In this document: one piece after another, positions 11,428 to 20,887 of the stretch
Layout: every line of letters begins with the position of its first letter
How positions within the stretch are numbered: the stretch's first letter is position 1
NCBI RefSeq assembly: GCF_019345465.1
Contig: NZ_JAHKRC010000007.1
Location: 233,827-297,826 of the forward strand
From: Pseudomonas sp. NKUCC02_KPG
Lineage (GTDB): Bacteria; Pseudomonadota; Gammaproteobacteria; Pseudomonadales; Pseudomonadaceae
Length of the DNA stretch: 64,000 nucleotides
Direction: 5' to 3'
Notes under the pieces: generated by a model
Told to the model about the DNA's origin: nothing
Seen by the model: only the letters and a program-made list of their open reading frames with translations
Databases searched by the model: none
Made by a program: the position numbers and the translations under genes

Positions 11428-12177
11428 ATGCGCAAAGCGCTCGTGTTGTCACTGCTCACTTTTGTTTTGGGTGGTTGTGCCAGCGTACCCGCCCACCGCG
11501 ACATCAGTGGTGTCTGGATCAATCAGGCCGCGATCGACGCAGCTGCCAATGGTGGCAACTTGCGCGAAGCCCTGCTGGCCTATGGGCCGAACCTGGAATG
11601 GGACATCGACGTCAAAAACGCCACCGCTCACTACACCAACGGCTTTGAGTCAGTGGAAGGCAAACTGCTGCCTGCCGATGATGGCATGTGGCAAGTCAGC
11701 TTGTATGGCAGTGAATCCACCGGCTTGAGCCTGGAAGGAGAAACGCTGATCCAGGCCGAGACGGAAGCAGAGCCGCGCCAGCCTTTTGTGCGCTCACAGG
11801 TCAACGTTGCAAGCGACGCGCCACTGGGTACGAGTTTTGAGGCGGCGCTCAACTCCGCTTATATGGGCGGGCAGTGGCGTGTCGTCAGTGGTGTGGGCCA
11901 GGGCAACCTTGTGACGTTTTCAGCGAACGGTCAGGTCAAGGGCCTGCCCAATGTCCAGCGTTACGTGTTGTGCCTGGCGGGCGATTGCGCCTCGATGAGC
12001 GGCGAGTACGACAGCCTCTGGTTGCAGCAGGGTGAGTTGGGTGCGGCGCACATTTTTGTCCGCGATGGCCGCAAACTGGAAATCTTCCAGGCGCTGGATG
12101 CTTCTGCTCCGGATGACATGCCCCAGTTTTACCCGGGCAAGCGCGAGTGGTTGTTAGAGAAGCTGTTGCCCAATTAA
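11428..12177 (+). CDS. Putative outer-membrane lipoprotein of unknown function
   Basis: 249 residues starting MRKALVLSLLTFVLGGCASV at 11428, with AAGGA nine bases upstream. The N-terminus is a type II signal peptide with lipobox LGGC, so the mature protein would begin at Cys17; Ala rather than Asp follows, favouring the outer membrane. The mature part contains a beta-rich region with ISGVWINQAAID near the start and no catalytic motif I recognise. It resembles conserved pseudomonad hypothetical lipoproteins beside ridA. It converges on the SDR gene at a REP element. Confidence 0.75.
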   Translation: MRKALVLSLLTFVLGGCASVPAHRDISGVWINQAAIDAAANGGNLREALLAYGPNLEWDIDVKNATAHYTNGFESVEGKLLPADDGMWQVSLYGSESTGLSLEGETLIQAETEAEPRQPFVRSQVNVASDAPLGTSFEAALNSAYMGGQWRVVSGVGQGNLVTFSANGQVKGLPNVQRYVLCLAGDCASMSGEYDSLWLQQGELGAAHIFVRDGRKLEIFQALDASAPDDMPQFYPGKREWLLEKLLPN

Positions 12178-12183
12178 ATGCTG

Positions 12184-12270
12184 TGTGGGAGCGGGCTTGC
12201 TCGCGATCCAGTCGGCGCGGTCTGCCAAGCAAATGGCGGCGATATCATCGCGAGCAAGCCCGCTCCCACA
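12184..12270. repeat. REP palindrome, family A (copy 1)
   Basis: TGTGGGAGCGGGCTTGCTCG at the left is matched by its exact reverse complement at the right end, around about 39 unmatched bases. This is the classical fluorescent-pseudomonad REP pair. A second copy with the same arms lies at 47468-47555. It occupies the convergent junction between the lipoprotein gene and the SDR gene. Confidence 0.93.
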
Positions 12271-12293
12271 AAGAACCCAGCCAACATCAAGCC

Positions 12294-13151
12294 TCAGCCC
12301 TTCTCCCCCAGAATCTCGGCATACCCCTCGCGAAAGCTTGAGTAGCGCGGCTCCCAGCCCAGCGCCTTGGCGCGTGCGTTGCTGCAACGCTTGCTGCCTG
12401 CCCGGCGGACGCTTGTCTCGGCAGCCCATTCAGTCACGCCCAGGCGCTCGCGCAGCCAGCTCACTACCTCGGCCAATGGCACCGGCGCGTTGTCGACACC
12501 GATGTAGCAGTCATCCAGGGCTTTACCCTGGCGGTCTGCCTCAAGCAAAAAGGCCAGAAGCCCGCCTGCGTCATCGGCATGGATACGGTTGCCATACATC
12601 GGCGGGTCGGTGGGTACGCGATAACCTTTGCGCACCTGTCCCAGCATCCATTCACGGCCAGGCCCGTAGATCCCGGTCAGGCGCACGACGCTGGCCGCGA
12701 TACCGCTGCTGATCGCCACCTGCTCAGCCTCGAGCATGATCCGCCCCGAGTAGGCTGTTGCCTGGGCTGGGGACGTTTCGTCCACCCACTCCCCATCCTT
12801 TTGGGCAAAAACGCTGCTGCTGGACACAAACAACAGGCGCTTTGGCCGCTGGCCGTTCTGTTCAAGCCAGCCCAGGGTGTTTTTCAATCCGTCGACATAG
12901 GCCGCCTGATAACCCGCCTCGTCATGATCGGTCGCAGCCGCGCTGTACACCAGATAGTCGATCTGGCCGGTTGGCCAGTGCGCCGGGCATTGCTCGCTGA
13001 ACAAGTCGCCCGCCACCCCGATGACACCTGCAGGCAAACGGTCGATGGAGCGTCGCAGGCCATACACCTGCCAGTCATCACCGAGCAACTGAGTGGCCAG
13101 GCGGCTGCCGATATCACCGCATCCGGCGATCAATACAGAAGCTTTTGGCAT
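12294..13151 (-). CDS. NAD(P)-dependent epimerase/dehydratase-like (atypical SDR) protein
   Basis: 285 residues with a Rossmann nucleotide site at the extreme N-terminus (LIAGCGDIGSRLA). Other SDR landmarks are VYSAAATDHDEAGYQ, LLFVSSSSVFAQKDGEWVDE (a serine-rich strand with a degenerate active site and no clear YxxxK) and VRLTGIYGPGREW, characteristic of the YeeZ-like NAD-dependent epimerase family. The substrate is unknown. It is divergent from exbB across 189 bases. Confidence 0.8.
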   Translation of the reverse strand: MPKASVLIAGCGDIGSRLATQLLGDDWQVYGLRRSIDRLPAGVIGVAGDLFSEQCPAHWPTGQIDYLVYSAAATDHDEAGYQAAYVDGLKNTLGWLEQNGQRPKRLLFVSSSSVFAQKDGEWVDETSPAQATAYSGRIMLEAEQVAISSGIAASVVRLTGIYGPGREWMLGQVRKGYRVPTDPPMYGNRIHADDAGGLLAFLLEADRQGKALDDCYIGVDNAPVPLAEVVSWLRERLGVTEWAAETSVRRAGSKRCSNARAKALGWEPRYSSFREGYAEILGEKG

Positions 13152-13340
13152 CGCAAAATTCCTAATGAAAAGTTACAAAACGACGTGATTTGACACGACC
13201 AAAGTCGTGACTTTCGAAAAAAACAGATGCTATTGCTTTTGTTAACAAGAATTACTTGCAATAATAACGCATCATTTTGCCCTTGGTCTTACACCGCGTT
13301 GTAGGGCATTACCTCATTACTTTCCTCAGGTCCGGCTAGC

Positions 13341-14321
13341 ATGACACGCAATCATCCCACCGCTTCGCCAACCCAGCCTTTGAGCCCAACACGCGTCTGG
13401 CGTGGGGTTGCGGCGCTGATGTTCAGCTTGATGTTGGCACCTGTCGCGGCCTTTGCCGACGAGCCTGCTGCCCCTGCCGTTCAGGCTGCTACTGCAGCTG
13501 CTGCCCCTGCACCTGTCGCTACCCCGGGTGCGGCTGATCCTACACTGGTTGAGGGCGCTGTTGCCCCGGCCGATGACGCGCCGCAAATTGTTGCCGAAGA
13601 AGAAAACAGCCTGGGCATGGCCCATGACCTGTCGCCTTGGGGCATGTACAAGAACGCGGACATCGTCGTCAAAATCGTGATGATCGGTCTGGCTATCGCT
13701 TCGATCATCACCTGGACCATCTGGATTGCCAAAGGCTTTGAAGTGCTGGGCGCCAAGCGTCGTCTGCGCGTTGAAATCGCCAACCTGAAAAAAGCCCGTA
13801 CCCTTAAAGAAGCCAGCGACACTGCGGCCAAAGAAGGCACGCTGGCCCACCTGCTGGTCCAGGACGCTCTTGAAGAAATGCGCCTGTCGGCCAATAGCCG
13901 CGAAAAAGAAGGCATCAAGGAGCGTGTGAGCTTCCGTCTTGAGCGTCTGGTAGCCGCGTGCGGTCGTAACATGAGCAGCGGCACGGGCGTACTCGCCACC
14001 ATTGGTTCCACTGCACCGTTCGTAGGTCTGTTCGGTACGGTATGGGGCATCATGAACAGCTTCATCGGTATCGCCAAAACCCAGACCACCAACCTGGCCG
14101 TTGTTGCGCCGGGTATTGCCGAAGCCCTGCTGGCCACGGCACTGGGTCTGGTTGCCGCGATCCCTGCCGTAGTGATTTACAACGTTTTCGCCCGCTCCAT
14201 CACCGGCTACAAAGCCCAGGTGGCTGATGCGTCTGCTGAAGTGTTGCTGTTGGTTAGCCGTGACCTCGATCACCTGCCGCCTGAGCGTAGCTCGCAACCG
14301 CACATGGTGAAAGTGGGGTAA
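13341..14321 (+). CDS. exbB: TonB-system energizer ExbB
   Basis: Inner-membrane proton-channel subunit that, with ExbD and TonB, powers TonB-dependent outer-membrane receptors (siderophores, heme and others). At 326 residues it is the long pseudomonad form. It has a signal-peptide-like N-terminus (about 1-40), an Ala/Pro-rich periplasmic extension (about 40-85), then three membrane segments: one near residues 110-130 and two flanking TGVLATIGSTAPFVGLFGTV (200-245, 255-285). The MotA/TolQ signature is GIAEALLATALGLVAAIPAV. It is first in an exbB-exbD-tonB operon. Confidence 0.95.
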   Translation: MTRNHPTASPTQPLSPTRVWRGVAALMFSLMLAPVAAFADEPAAPAVQAATAAAAPAPVATPGAADPTLVEGAVAPADDAPQIVAEEENSLGMAHDLSPWGMYKNADIVVKIVMIGLAIASIITWTIWIAKGFEVLGAKRRLRVEIANLKKARTLKEASDTAAKEGTLAHLLVQDALEEMRLSANSREKEGIKERVSFRLERLVAACGRNMSSGTGVLATIGSTAPFVGLFGTVWGIMNSFIGIAKTQTTNLAVVAPGIAEALLATALGLVAAIPAVVIYNVFARSITGYKAQVADASAEVLLLVSRDLDHLPPERSSQPHMVKVG

Positions 14322-14327
14322 TCGGCC

Positions 14328-14753
14328 ATGGGCCTGCATTTAAAAGAAGGCGATGACGATCTCGCCGAGAACCATGAAATTAACGTCACCCCTTTTATCG
14401 ACGTGATGCTGGTACTGCTGATCATCTTCATGGTGGCAGCACCGCTGGCCACTGTGGATATCAAGGTTGACCTGCCCGCTTCGACCGCCAAACCGGCGCC
14501 TCGCCCCGAGAAACCCGTGTTCCTCAGCGTCAAGGCTGACCAGCGGCTGTATCTGGGCGAAGAACCGGTCACGGTTGAAGCGTTGGGCCCGACCCTGGAT
14601 GCCAGGACCCACAACAACAAAGACACGACGATCTTCTTCCAGGCCGACAAGGGCGTGGACTACGGTGACTTGATGAGCGTGATGGATGCTTTACGCGCAG
14701 CCGGTTACTTGAAGGTGGGTCTGGTCGGACTTGAGACGGCAGCCAAGAAATGA
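14328..14753 (+). CDS. exbD: TonB-system subunit ExbD
   Basis: 141 residues with a short cytoplasmic head, one membrane helix (about 25-45) and a periplasmic domain. The proton-path aspartate lies in NVTPFIDVMLVLLIIFMV, the conserved ExbD/TolR transmembrane motif. It begins 6 bases after exbB and overlaps the tonB start by 4 bases, so translation is probably coupled. Confidence 0.96.
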   Translation: MGLHLKEGDDDLAENHEINVTPFIDVMLVLLIIFMVAAPLATVDIKVDLPASTAKPAPRPEKPVFLSVKADQRLYLGEEPVTVEALGPTLDARTHNNKDTTIFFQADKGVDYGDLMSVMDALRAAGYLKVGLVGLETAAKK

Positions 14754-15496
14754 CCATAGCGCGCCAAAAGATGACGCGTTACGCAACCAGCCTGGCCGTG
14801 GTATTGGGTGTCCATGCAGTGGCCGTGATTCTTGCCCTGCAATGGTCCAGCCCGCGCGCGATCGAACTTCCGCCGCAAGCGATGATGGTTGATCTGGCAC
14901 CACTGCCGGCACCGCCTCCTCCTGCGCCGCCAAAAGTGGTGACACCGCCACAACCGCCGGCGCCAGTGGAAGAGTTGCCGATACCCAAGCTGGCCGAAGC
15001 GCCCAAGCCGAAGATTTCTGTACCCAAGCCGGTCAAGCCCAAGCAAAAGCCTCAGCCGCCCAAGCCTGTGGAAAAACCGGATCCGGTCAAAGAGAAACCT
15101 TCAGAAGAGAAACCCAGCGACGCGACGCCGACCAAGAACACCAGCGAGAAATCCGCTGCACCGGCCCCGGGGCCGTCTGCGCAACAACTGGCGGCCAAAG
15201 CCAGTTGGGAAGGCACCTTGCTCAGTCACTTGGGCAAGTACAAGAAGTACCCGCCTGCTGCGCAATCCCGTGGCAAGGAAGGCCTGAACCGTCTGCGCTT
15301 CGTGGTGGATGCTGAAGGCAAGGTACTGTCCTACGAGTTGGTAGGGCGTTCCGGCAATGCTGATCTGGACAGGGCGACCCTGGAAATGATTCGCCGGGCA
15401 CAGCCATTGCCCAAGCCGCCGCCCGAGATGCTGACCAATGGCAGCATCGAGATCGTGGCGCCCTTCGTTTATTCCATCGATAAACGTCGGCGATAA
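14750..15496 (+). CDS. tonB: TonB energy transducer
   Basis: 248 residues: an N-terminal signal-anchor helix (about 10-30, with the Ser/His pattern of TonB anchors: YATSLAVVLGVHAVAV), a long Pro/Lys-rich periplasm-spanning region (about 45-140), and a C-terminal TonB domain (about 155-245) with YPPAAQSRGKEGLNRLRFVV and the family pattern of Leu/Pro near the end. It transmits the ExbBD proton-driven energy to outer-membrane receptors. The ATG overlaps the exbD stop, and a hairpin follows at once. Confidence 0.95.
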   Translation: MTIARQKMTRYATSLAVVLGVHAVAVILALQWSSPRAIELPPQAMMVDLAPLPAPPPPAPPKVVTPPQPPAPVEELPIPKLAEAPKPKISVPKPVKPKQKPQPPKPVEKPDPVKEKPSEEKPSDATPTKNTSEKSAAPAPGPSAQQLAAKASWEGTLLSHLGKYKKYPPAAQSRGKEGLNRLRFVVDAEGKVLSYELVGRSGNADLDRATLEMIRRAQPLPKPPPEMLTNGSIEIVAPFVYSIDKRRR

Positions 15497-15500
15497 CACC

Positions 15501-15530
15501 GCAAAGGGCACCTCAGGGTGCCCTTTGTGC
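15501..15530 (+). terminator. Hairpin terminator after tonB
   Basis: AAAGGGCACC and GGTGCCCTTT pair around a short TCA-type loop 5 bases after the tonB stop. The T-run is short (TTT then GTGC), so termination may be partial. Confidence 0.7.
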
Positions 15531-15656
15531 ATCTGCGAGCAAGATAAATCAGCCCTGCCTTTGATTAGCGACTGTAGCTCTTGGGGCAATGTCTGATAAC
15601 GTGCGTCTATCGATTGCAGCCGCTATGCTTGGCCCGCAACCACAGGGACGCACGCT

Positions 15657-16577
15657 ATGACGCTTACAGAATTACGCTACATCGTTACCCTCGCCCAAGA
15701 GCAACATTTCGGCCACGCTGCCGAACGTTGCCACGTCAGCCAGCCGACCCTGTCGGTGGGTGTGAAAAAACTGGAAGACGAACTCGGTGTGCTGATTTTT
15801 GAGCGCAGCAAAAGTGCGGTACGCGTAACCCCGGTGGGTGAAAGTATCGTGGCTCAGGCACAAAAAGTGCTGGAGCAGGCGCAAGGTATTCGCGAGTTGG
15901 CACAGGCGGGCAAAAACCAGCTGACGGCCCCGCTCAAGGTCGGCGCGATCTACACCGTGGGCCCGTACCTGTTCCCGCACCTGATTCCACAACTGCACCG
16001 GGTTGCCCCGCAGATGCCGTTGTATATCGAAGAAAACTTCACCCACGTCCTGCGCGACAAGCTGCGTAACGGTGAGCTGGACGCGATCATCATCGCGCTG
16101 CCGTTTCAGGAAGCCGACGTGCTGACCTTGCCGCTGTACGACGAGCCGTTTTACGTGCTGATGCCCAGTGAGCACCCGTGGACCAAAAAAGAGACCATCG
16201 ACGCCAGCCTGCTGAACGACAAAAGCCTGCTGTTGCTGGGCGAAGGTCACTGTTTCCGCGATCAGGTCCTGGAAGCGTGCCCGACCGTGGCCAAAGGCAA
16301 TGATGGCGCCATGCACACGACGGTTGAGTCCAGCTCGCTGGAAACCATCCGCCACATGGTCGCGTCCGGCCTGGGTATCTCGATTCTTCCGTTGTCGGCC
16401 GTCGACAGTCATCACTACGCACCCGGTATCCTGGCCGTGCGCCCGTTGACCCCGCCGGTGCCGTTCCGAACCGTCGCCATTGCCTGGCGTGCCAGCTTCC
16501 CGCGGCCCAAGGCAATTGAAATCCTCGCCGACTCGATCCGCCTGTGCTCGGTGGCCAAGCCGCCTGCTGAGAAGTAA
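15657..16577 (+). CDS. oxyR: Hydrogen peroxide-sensing LysR regulator OxyR
   Basis: LysR-family transcription factor activated by disulphide formation under peroxide stress, inducing catalase and alkyl hydroperoxide reductase genes. 306 residues. The N-terminal winged helix (about 1-60) contains HFGHAAERCHVSQPTLS. The redox cysteines fall at residues 199 (GHCFRD) and 208 (EACPT), the same numbers as in E. coli OxyR, so the switch should be intact. recG starts 8 bases after the stop, an arrangement common in pseudomonads. Confidence 0.97.
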   Translation: MTLTELRYIVTLAQEQHFGHAAERCHVSQPTLSVGVKKLEDELGVLIFERSKSAVRVTPVGESIVAQAQKVLEQAQGIRELAQAGKNQLTAPLKVGAIYTVGPYLFPHLIPQLHRVAPQMPLYIEENFTHVLRDKLRNGELDAIIIALPFQEADVLTLPLYDEPFYVLMPSEHPWTKKETIDASLLNDKSLLLLGEGHCFRDQVLEACPTVAKGNDGAMHTTVESSSLETIRHMVASGLGISILPLSAVDSHHYAPGILAVRPLTPPVPFRTVAIAWRASFPRPKAIEILADSIRLCSVAKPPAEK

Positions 16578-16585
16578 TTACGCCG

Positions 16586-18661
16586 ATGACCGAGTTGTCG
16601 AAAGTGTCGGTCACTGCGCTCAAGGGCGTGGGCGAGGCCATGGCCGAGAAACTGGCCAAGGTCGGACTGGAAAACGTCCAGGACGTGCTGTTCCATTTGC
16701 CGCTGCGCTATCAGGACCGGACCCGCGTGGTGCCGATTGGCGCCTTGCGCCCCGGTCAGGATGCGGTGGTTGAAGGACGGGTTATCGGTGCCGATGTGGT
16801 CATGGGCAAGCGCCGCAGCTTGCTGGTGCGCATCAACGATGGCACTGGCGGCCTGAGCCTGCGCTTCTATCACTTCAGCAATGCGCAAAAGGAAAGCCTC
16901 AAGCGCGGCACCGAAGTGCGCTGCTACGGCGAGGCCCGGCCAGGAGCCTCGGGGCTGGAAATCTACCACCCCGAATACCGCGCCATTACCGGTGACGAAC
17001 CGCCGCCCGTCGATACCACCCTGACGCCGATTTATCCCACCACCGAAGGCCTGACCCAGCAGCGCCTGCGCCAGTTAAGCCAGCAAAGCCTGGCCATGCT
17101 TGGCCCGAGCAGCCTGCCCGACTGGTTGCCGCCGGAATTGGCCAAGGACTATCAACTGGCCCCACTCGACCAGGCCATTCGTTATCTGCATCAGCCGCCC
17201 GCCGATGCCGATGTTGAAGAACTTGCCCTGGGCCATCACTGGGCGCAGCACCGCCTGGCCTTTGAAGAGCTGTTGACTCATCAACTGTCCCAGCAGCGCT
17301 TGCGCGAGAGCCTGCGCTCCCAGCAGGCGCCCGCACTGCCCAAGGCCACAAAACTGCCGGTGCAGTTTCTTGCCAATCTGGGCTTCCCGCCGACGGGAGC
17401 CCAGGCTCGGGTCGGCAACGAAATTGCCTATGACCTCAGTCAGCCCGAACCCATGCTGCGCCTGATTCAGGGCGACGTAGGCTCCGGCAAGACGGTGGTT
17501 GCGGCGATGGCGGCATTGCAGGCGCTTGAGGCGGGATATCAGGTGGCATTGATGGCACCGACTGAAATCCTTGCCGAGCAGCACTTCATCAACTTCAAAC
17601 GCTGGCTGGAGCCTCTGGGGCTGGAGGTTGCCTGGCTGGCCGGCAAGCTCAAAGGCAAGGCTCGCGTGACGGCGATGGAGCAAATCGCCAGTGGCGTGCC
17701 GATGGTCGTGGGTACCCATGCGTTGTTTCAGGACCATGTGCAGTTCCACAATCTGGCGCTGGTCATCATCGACGAACAGCACCGCTTTGGCGTGCAGCAA
17801 CGTCTGGCCCTGCGCAACAAGGGCGTGGGTGGTGTGATGTGTCCGCACCAGTTGATCATGACCGCTACCCCTATTCCGCGCACTCTGGCCATGAGCGCTT
17901 ACGCCGACCTCGACACCTCTATTCTCGACGAACTGCCCCCTGGTCGAACCCCGGTCAACACCGTACTGGTGGTCGACACGCGACGCATCGAAGTGATTGA
18001 GCGAGTGCGTGCCGCCTGCGCTCAGGGGCGACAGGCCTATTGGGTCTGCACCTTGATCGAAGAATCCGAAGAGATGACCTGTCAGGCCGCCGAAACCACC
18101 TTTGAAGACCTTTCCAGTGCCTTGGGAGAGTTGCGCGTGGGGCTGATCCACGGGCGCATGAAAGCGGCTGAAAAAGCGGCTGTCATGGCCCAGTTCAAGG
18201 CCGGTGAACTGCAGTTGCTGGTGGCGACCACGGTCATTGAAGTGGGCGTCGACGTGCCCAATGCCAGCCTGATGATCATCGAAAACCCTGAGCGGCTGGG
18301 TCTGTCACAACTTCACCAACTGCGTGGGCGTGTAGGTCGTGGCAGCGCCGCGAGCCATTGCGTGCTGCTGTATCACCCGCCGCTGTCGCAAATTGGCCGC
18401 CAGCGTCTGGGCATCATGCGCGAGACCAACGACGGCTTTGTGATCGCCGAAAAAGACCTGGAACTGCGCGGCCCTGGAGAAATGCTGGGCACCCGCCAGA
18501 CTGGCCTTTTGCAATTCAAGGTTGCCGACCTGATGCGCGATGCCGACCTGCTGCCCGCCGTACGGGAGGCCGCTCAGGCATTGATTGAGCGCTGGCCTGG
18601 GCATGTCAGCCCCTTGCTGGATCGGTGGCTGCGTCACGGCCAGCAATACGGACAGGTTTAA
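16586..18661 (+). CDS. recG: ATP-dependent DNA helicase RecG
   Basis: Branch-migrating helicase that remodels stalled forks and R-loops. 691 residues: the N-terminal wedge/OB domain (about 1-150), then helicase motifs I (GDVGSGKTVVA), Ia (APTEILAEQH), II (DEQH), III (MTATPIPRTLA), IV-V (GRMKAAEK, ATTVIEVGVDVPNAS) and VI (QLRGRVGRG). The C-terminal LELRGPGEMLGTRQTG is the RecG hook. It starts 8 bases after oxyR. Confidence 0.97.
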   Translation: MTELSKVSVTALKGVGEAMAEKLAKVGLENVQDVLFHLPLRYQDRTRVVPIGALRPGQDAVVEGRVIGADVVMGKRRSLLVRINDGTGGLSLRFYHFSNAQKESLKRGTEVRCYGEARPGASGLEIYHPEYRAITGDEPPPVDTTLTPIYPTTEGLTQQRLRQLSQQSLAMLGPSSLPDWLPPELAKDYQLAPLDQAIRYLHQPPADADVEELALGHHWAQHRLAFEELLTHQLSQQRLRESLRSQQAPALPKATKLPVQFLANLGFPPTGAQARVGNEIAYDLSQPEPMLRLIQGDVGSGKTVVAAMAALQALEAGYQVALMAPTEILAEQHFINFKRWLEPLGLEVAWLAGKLKGKARVTAMEQIASGVPMVVGTHALFQDHVQFHNLALVIIDEQHRFGVQQRLALRNKGVGGVMCPHQLIMTATPIPRTLAMSAYADLDTSILDELPPGRTPVNTVLVVDTRRIEVIERVRAACAQGRQAYWVCTLIEESEEMTCQAAETTFEDLSSALGELRVGLIHGRMKAAEKAAVMAQFKAGELQLLVATTVIEVGVDVPNASLMIIENPERLGLSQLHQLRGRVGRGSAASHCVLLYHPPLSQIGRQRLGIMRETNDGFVIAEKDLELRGPGEMLGTRQTGLLQFKVADLMRDADLLPAVREAAQALIERWPGHVSPLLDRWLRHGQQYGQV

Positions 18662-18740
18662 AACACTATTCAGTAAATGGTCCGGCTGCCGATCTAGTAA
18701 CGGCTTATCAAATTTGAGTTGTACAGAACGGAAGCAGACC

Positions 18741-20135
18741 ATGACTGAAGTTGCCAGCGCCCCTGCCGTTGCGAGTACGCCGTCTGTTATCGGGCGCTTG
18801 CTCGGTGACTTGGCTATCGCCTATCGCGAAGTCCCTGACCACCCGGCGCTCGATCCCGCGCGCAAGGTCCAGGCTGTACTGCTCGATGACGCGGTCGGCA
18901 TCCTCATGGTGCTGTTCACGCAGAGCCATTTGCTGGATCTGAACCGTCTGGCTGACTTGATCGGGCGCCGCATGACCGCCGTTGCCCCCGATCACCTGCA
19001 GGCCATGCTCGACAAACATGGCCTGAGCCTATTGCCAGGGCTGCCAGCGCTGATCAACTCGCCCTGCCTGTACGAAGAGCAATTGCTGCAACAACCCACA
19101 CTGCTGATTAGCGCTGGTGAGCCGGGGCGGTTGCTGGAAATCACTCGGGAAGATTTCAAATACCTGCTCAAAAATGCCAGCGTCGGGCGCTTTGGCGAGC
19201 CCCTGAGTGCGATCAAACTTGATTACACAGAGGACGATGGCGAGGCCATCACCCGAGCCGTTCAGGCATTCACGGCGCGCCGGATTCAGCAGCGGCTCGA
19301 AGCGACCATCGAGTTGCCACCGTTGGCTGAGAGCGTGCGCAGAATGATGCGGCTGCGTTCCGATCCCGATGTCACCATCGATGAGATCACCAGTGTTGTT
19401 GAAACCGACCCGGCACTCGCGGCACAAGTCATGAGCTGGGCGTCGTCGTCGTACTACGCATCACAAAGCAAGATTCGCTCGGTCGAAGACGCCATTGTGC
19501 GAGTGCTGGGGGTCGACCTGGTGATCAACCTGGCGCTCAGCCTGTCGTTGGGCAAAAGTCTGAGCCTGCCCAAGGACAATCCGCAATCGAGCACACCCTA
19601 CTGGCAACAATCGATCTATACCGCAGCGGTGATTGAAGGGCTGACCCGCGCCATGCCTCGGGAACTGCGTCCTGAAGTCGGCATGACTTACCTCGGCGGG
19701 CTGTTGCACAACTTTGGTTACTTGCTGTTGGCCTATGTGTTTCCGCCGCATTTTTCGCTGATTTGCCGTCATCTCGAGGTTAACCCGCATGTCAGCCATA
19801 GCCTGATTGAACAGCATTTGCTGGGCATCAGCCGTGAGCAAATGGGGGCCTGGTTGATGCGGTTTTGGGGCATGCCTGAGGAGCTGGCGATTGCGGTGCG
19901 CTTTCAACATGATCCGGCCTACATCGGTACCGATGCCCACTATCCGAATCTGGTGTGCGTAGCGCTGGGGTTACTGCAAAACCGCGGAATTGGGCATGGT
20001 GCGTGTGCGCCGCTGCCAGATGCGTTGTTTGAGCGTTTGGGGGTATCGCGGGACAAGGCCGAAGCGGTCGTCAGCAAAGTACTGGAGGCTGAAGTGTTGC
20101 TGCGTGAAATGGCAGCGCAGTTCGGTCAGGCCTGA
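18741..20135 (+). CDS. YbaK-like (aminoacyl-tRNA deacylase type) plus HDOD fusion protein
   Basis: 464 residues starting MTEVASAPAVAST at 18741; an open frame runs back into recG but lacks a plausible start. The N-terminal part (about 35-165) looks like the YbaK/ProRS-editing fold (LDPARKVQAVLLDD, GRRMTAVAPDHL), followed by a linker and an HDOD domain (about 190-390; LPPLAESVRRMMRLRSDPD, VVETDPALAAQVMSWASSSYY, GLLHNFGYLLLA). HDOD proteins act in signalling without the phosphohydrolase residues. I infer a regulatory role; whether the YbaK part edits tRNA is unknown. It converges on an SCP2-like gene. Confidence 0.8.
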   Translation: MTEVASAPAVASTPSVIGRLLGDLAIAYREVPDHPALDPARKVQAVLLDDAVGILMVLFTQSHLLDLNRLADLIGRRMTAVAPDHLQAMLDKHGLSLLPGLPALINSPCLYEEQLLQQPTLLISAGEPGRLLEITREDFKYLLKNASVGRFGEPLSAIKLDYTEDDGEAITRAVQAFTARRIQQRLEATIELPPLAESVRRMMRLRSDPDVTIDEITSVVETDPALAAQVMSWASSSYYASQSKIRSVEDAIVRVLGVDLVINLALSLSLGKSLSLPKDNPQSSTPYWQQSIYTAAVIEGLTRAMPRELRPEVGMTYLGGLLHNFGYLLLAYVFPPHFSLICRHLEVNPHVSHSLIEQHLLGISREQMGAWLMRFWGMPEELAIAVRFQHDPAYIGTDAHYPNLVCVALGLLQNRGIGHGACAPLPDALFERLGVSRDKAEAVVSKVLEAEVLLREMAAQFGQA

Positions 20136-20156
20136 AGCCCGGTCTGCACCATTTCA

Positions 20157-20303
20157 GTAGCCGCTGAGGAGCGAAGCGAGGCTGCGATCGGCTGCGAAGC
20201 AGTCGTAAAGCCAACCTTCACTATTTGTCAGGAAAATCGCGTACTCAGGTTTTGCGATCGCTGCGCAATCGATCGCAGCCTCGCGGAGCTCGTCAGCGGC
20301 TAC
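20157..20303. repeat. Palindromic intergenic repeat, family B (copy 1)
   Basis: The ends are GTAGCCGCTGA and TCAGCGGCTAC, with nested arms (GGCTGCGATCG / CGATCGCAGCC) around an AT-rich centre. Two relatives with the same ends lie at 24379-24501 and 31450-31595. It fills the convergent junction between the HDOD gene and the SCP2-like gene. Confidence 0.9.
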
Positions 20304-20316
20304 AAATATCCGAGAC

Positions 20317-20697
20317 CTACGCCTTCGTCTTCTTACGCGGCTTGAGGTATTTGGTCAGGCCCTGGAACCAGATCACCAGCGCCGGGTTGCCCTTGATCTG
20401 AATCGACTTGTCCTGAATCCCGGTCATGAACGCCAGTTGCTTGTTCTTCGCTTGCAGCGTGGCGAAGCCGTAGGCGGCATCCTTAAAGGCGATGGCAAAC
20501 GCAGGCTCGGGGTACAGGCCGCCGTGGCTGGTGATGCGCTGGTTTTTGACCTTGAAGTGACGGGCCACTTTGCCATCGAGGGTTTGCAGCTGGAACACCA
20601 GATCCTTGTCAGCCAGCTGTTGCTGGAAAGCAGGATTCTTACGGCTGGCTCTGCCCATTAGAAAGCCAAGCATCCAGAGCAGAAAACGAAATTTCAT
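20317..20697 (-). CDS. SCP2 sterol-carrier-like conserved protein
   Basis: 126 residues beginning MKFRFLLWMLGFLMGRASRK at 20697; an upstream in-frame Met is 25 codons away and unsupported. A hydrophobic N-terminal stretch is followed by DKDLVFQLQTLDGKVARHFKV and IQDKSIQIKGNPALVIWF, resembling the SCP2 lipid-binding fold (dark channel, then KGN loop). No catalytic residues are evident. The basic C-terminus is KPRKKTKA. Conserved in pseudomonads beside the HU gene; function unknown. Confidence 0.7.
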   Translation of the reverse strand: MKFRFLLWMLGFLMGRASRKNPAFQQQLADKDLVFQLQTLDGKVARHFKVKNQRITSHGGLYPEPAFAIAFKDAAYGFATLQAKNKQLAFMTGIQDKSIQIKGNPALVIWFQGLTKYLKPRKKTKA

Positions 20698-20887
20698 GTA
20701 CGCGGCCTCGAGGGAATAAAAAATGGCCGGCGCAGTGTAACGATTTGAGCGAAGAACGCCACATGTCTGCATGGATGGGCGTAGATGGGGTAGGTTTTGC
20801 CACTTATGGCCGCATAATCGACCCGGTTGCAGTCAAGAATGGGCCGCCAGGATCGCCAGCTTGCCCATTCTTCATGTCGCCAAGGGC

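Noticed and set aside
13190..13340. Fur box upstream of exbB
   Set aside because: TGCAATAATAACGCA near 13255-13270 shows only a weak 7-1-7 resemblance to the Fur consensus; too poor to list as a site, though iron control is expected.
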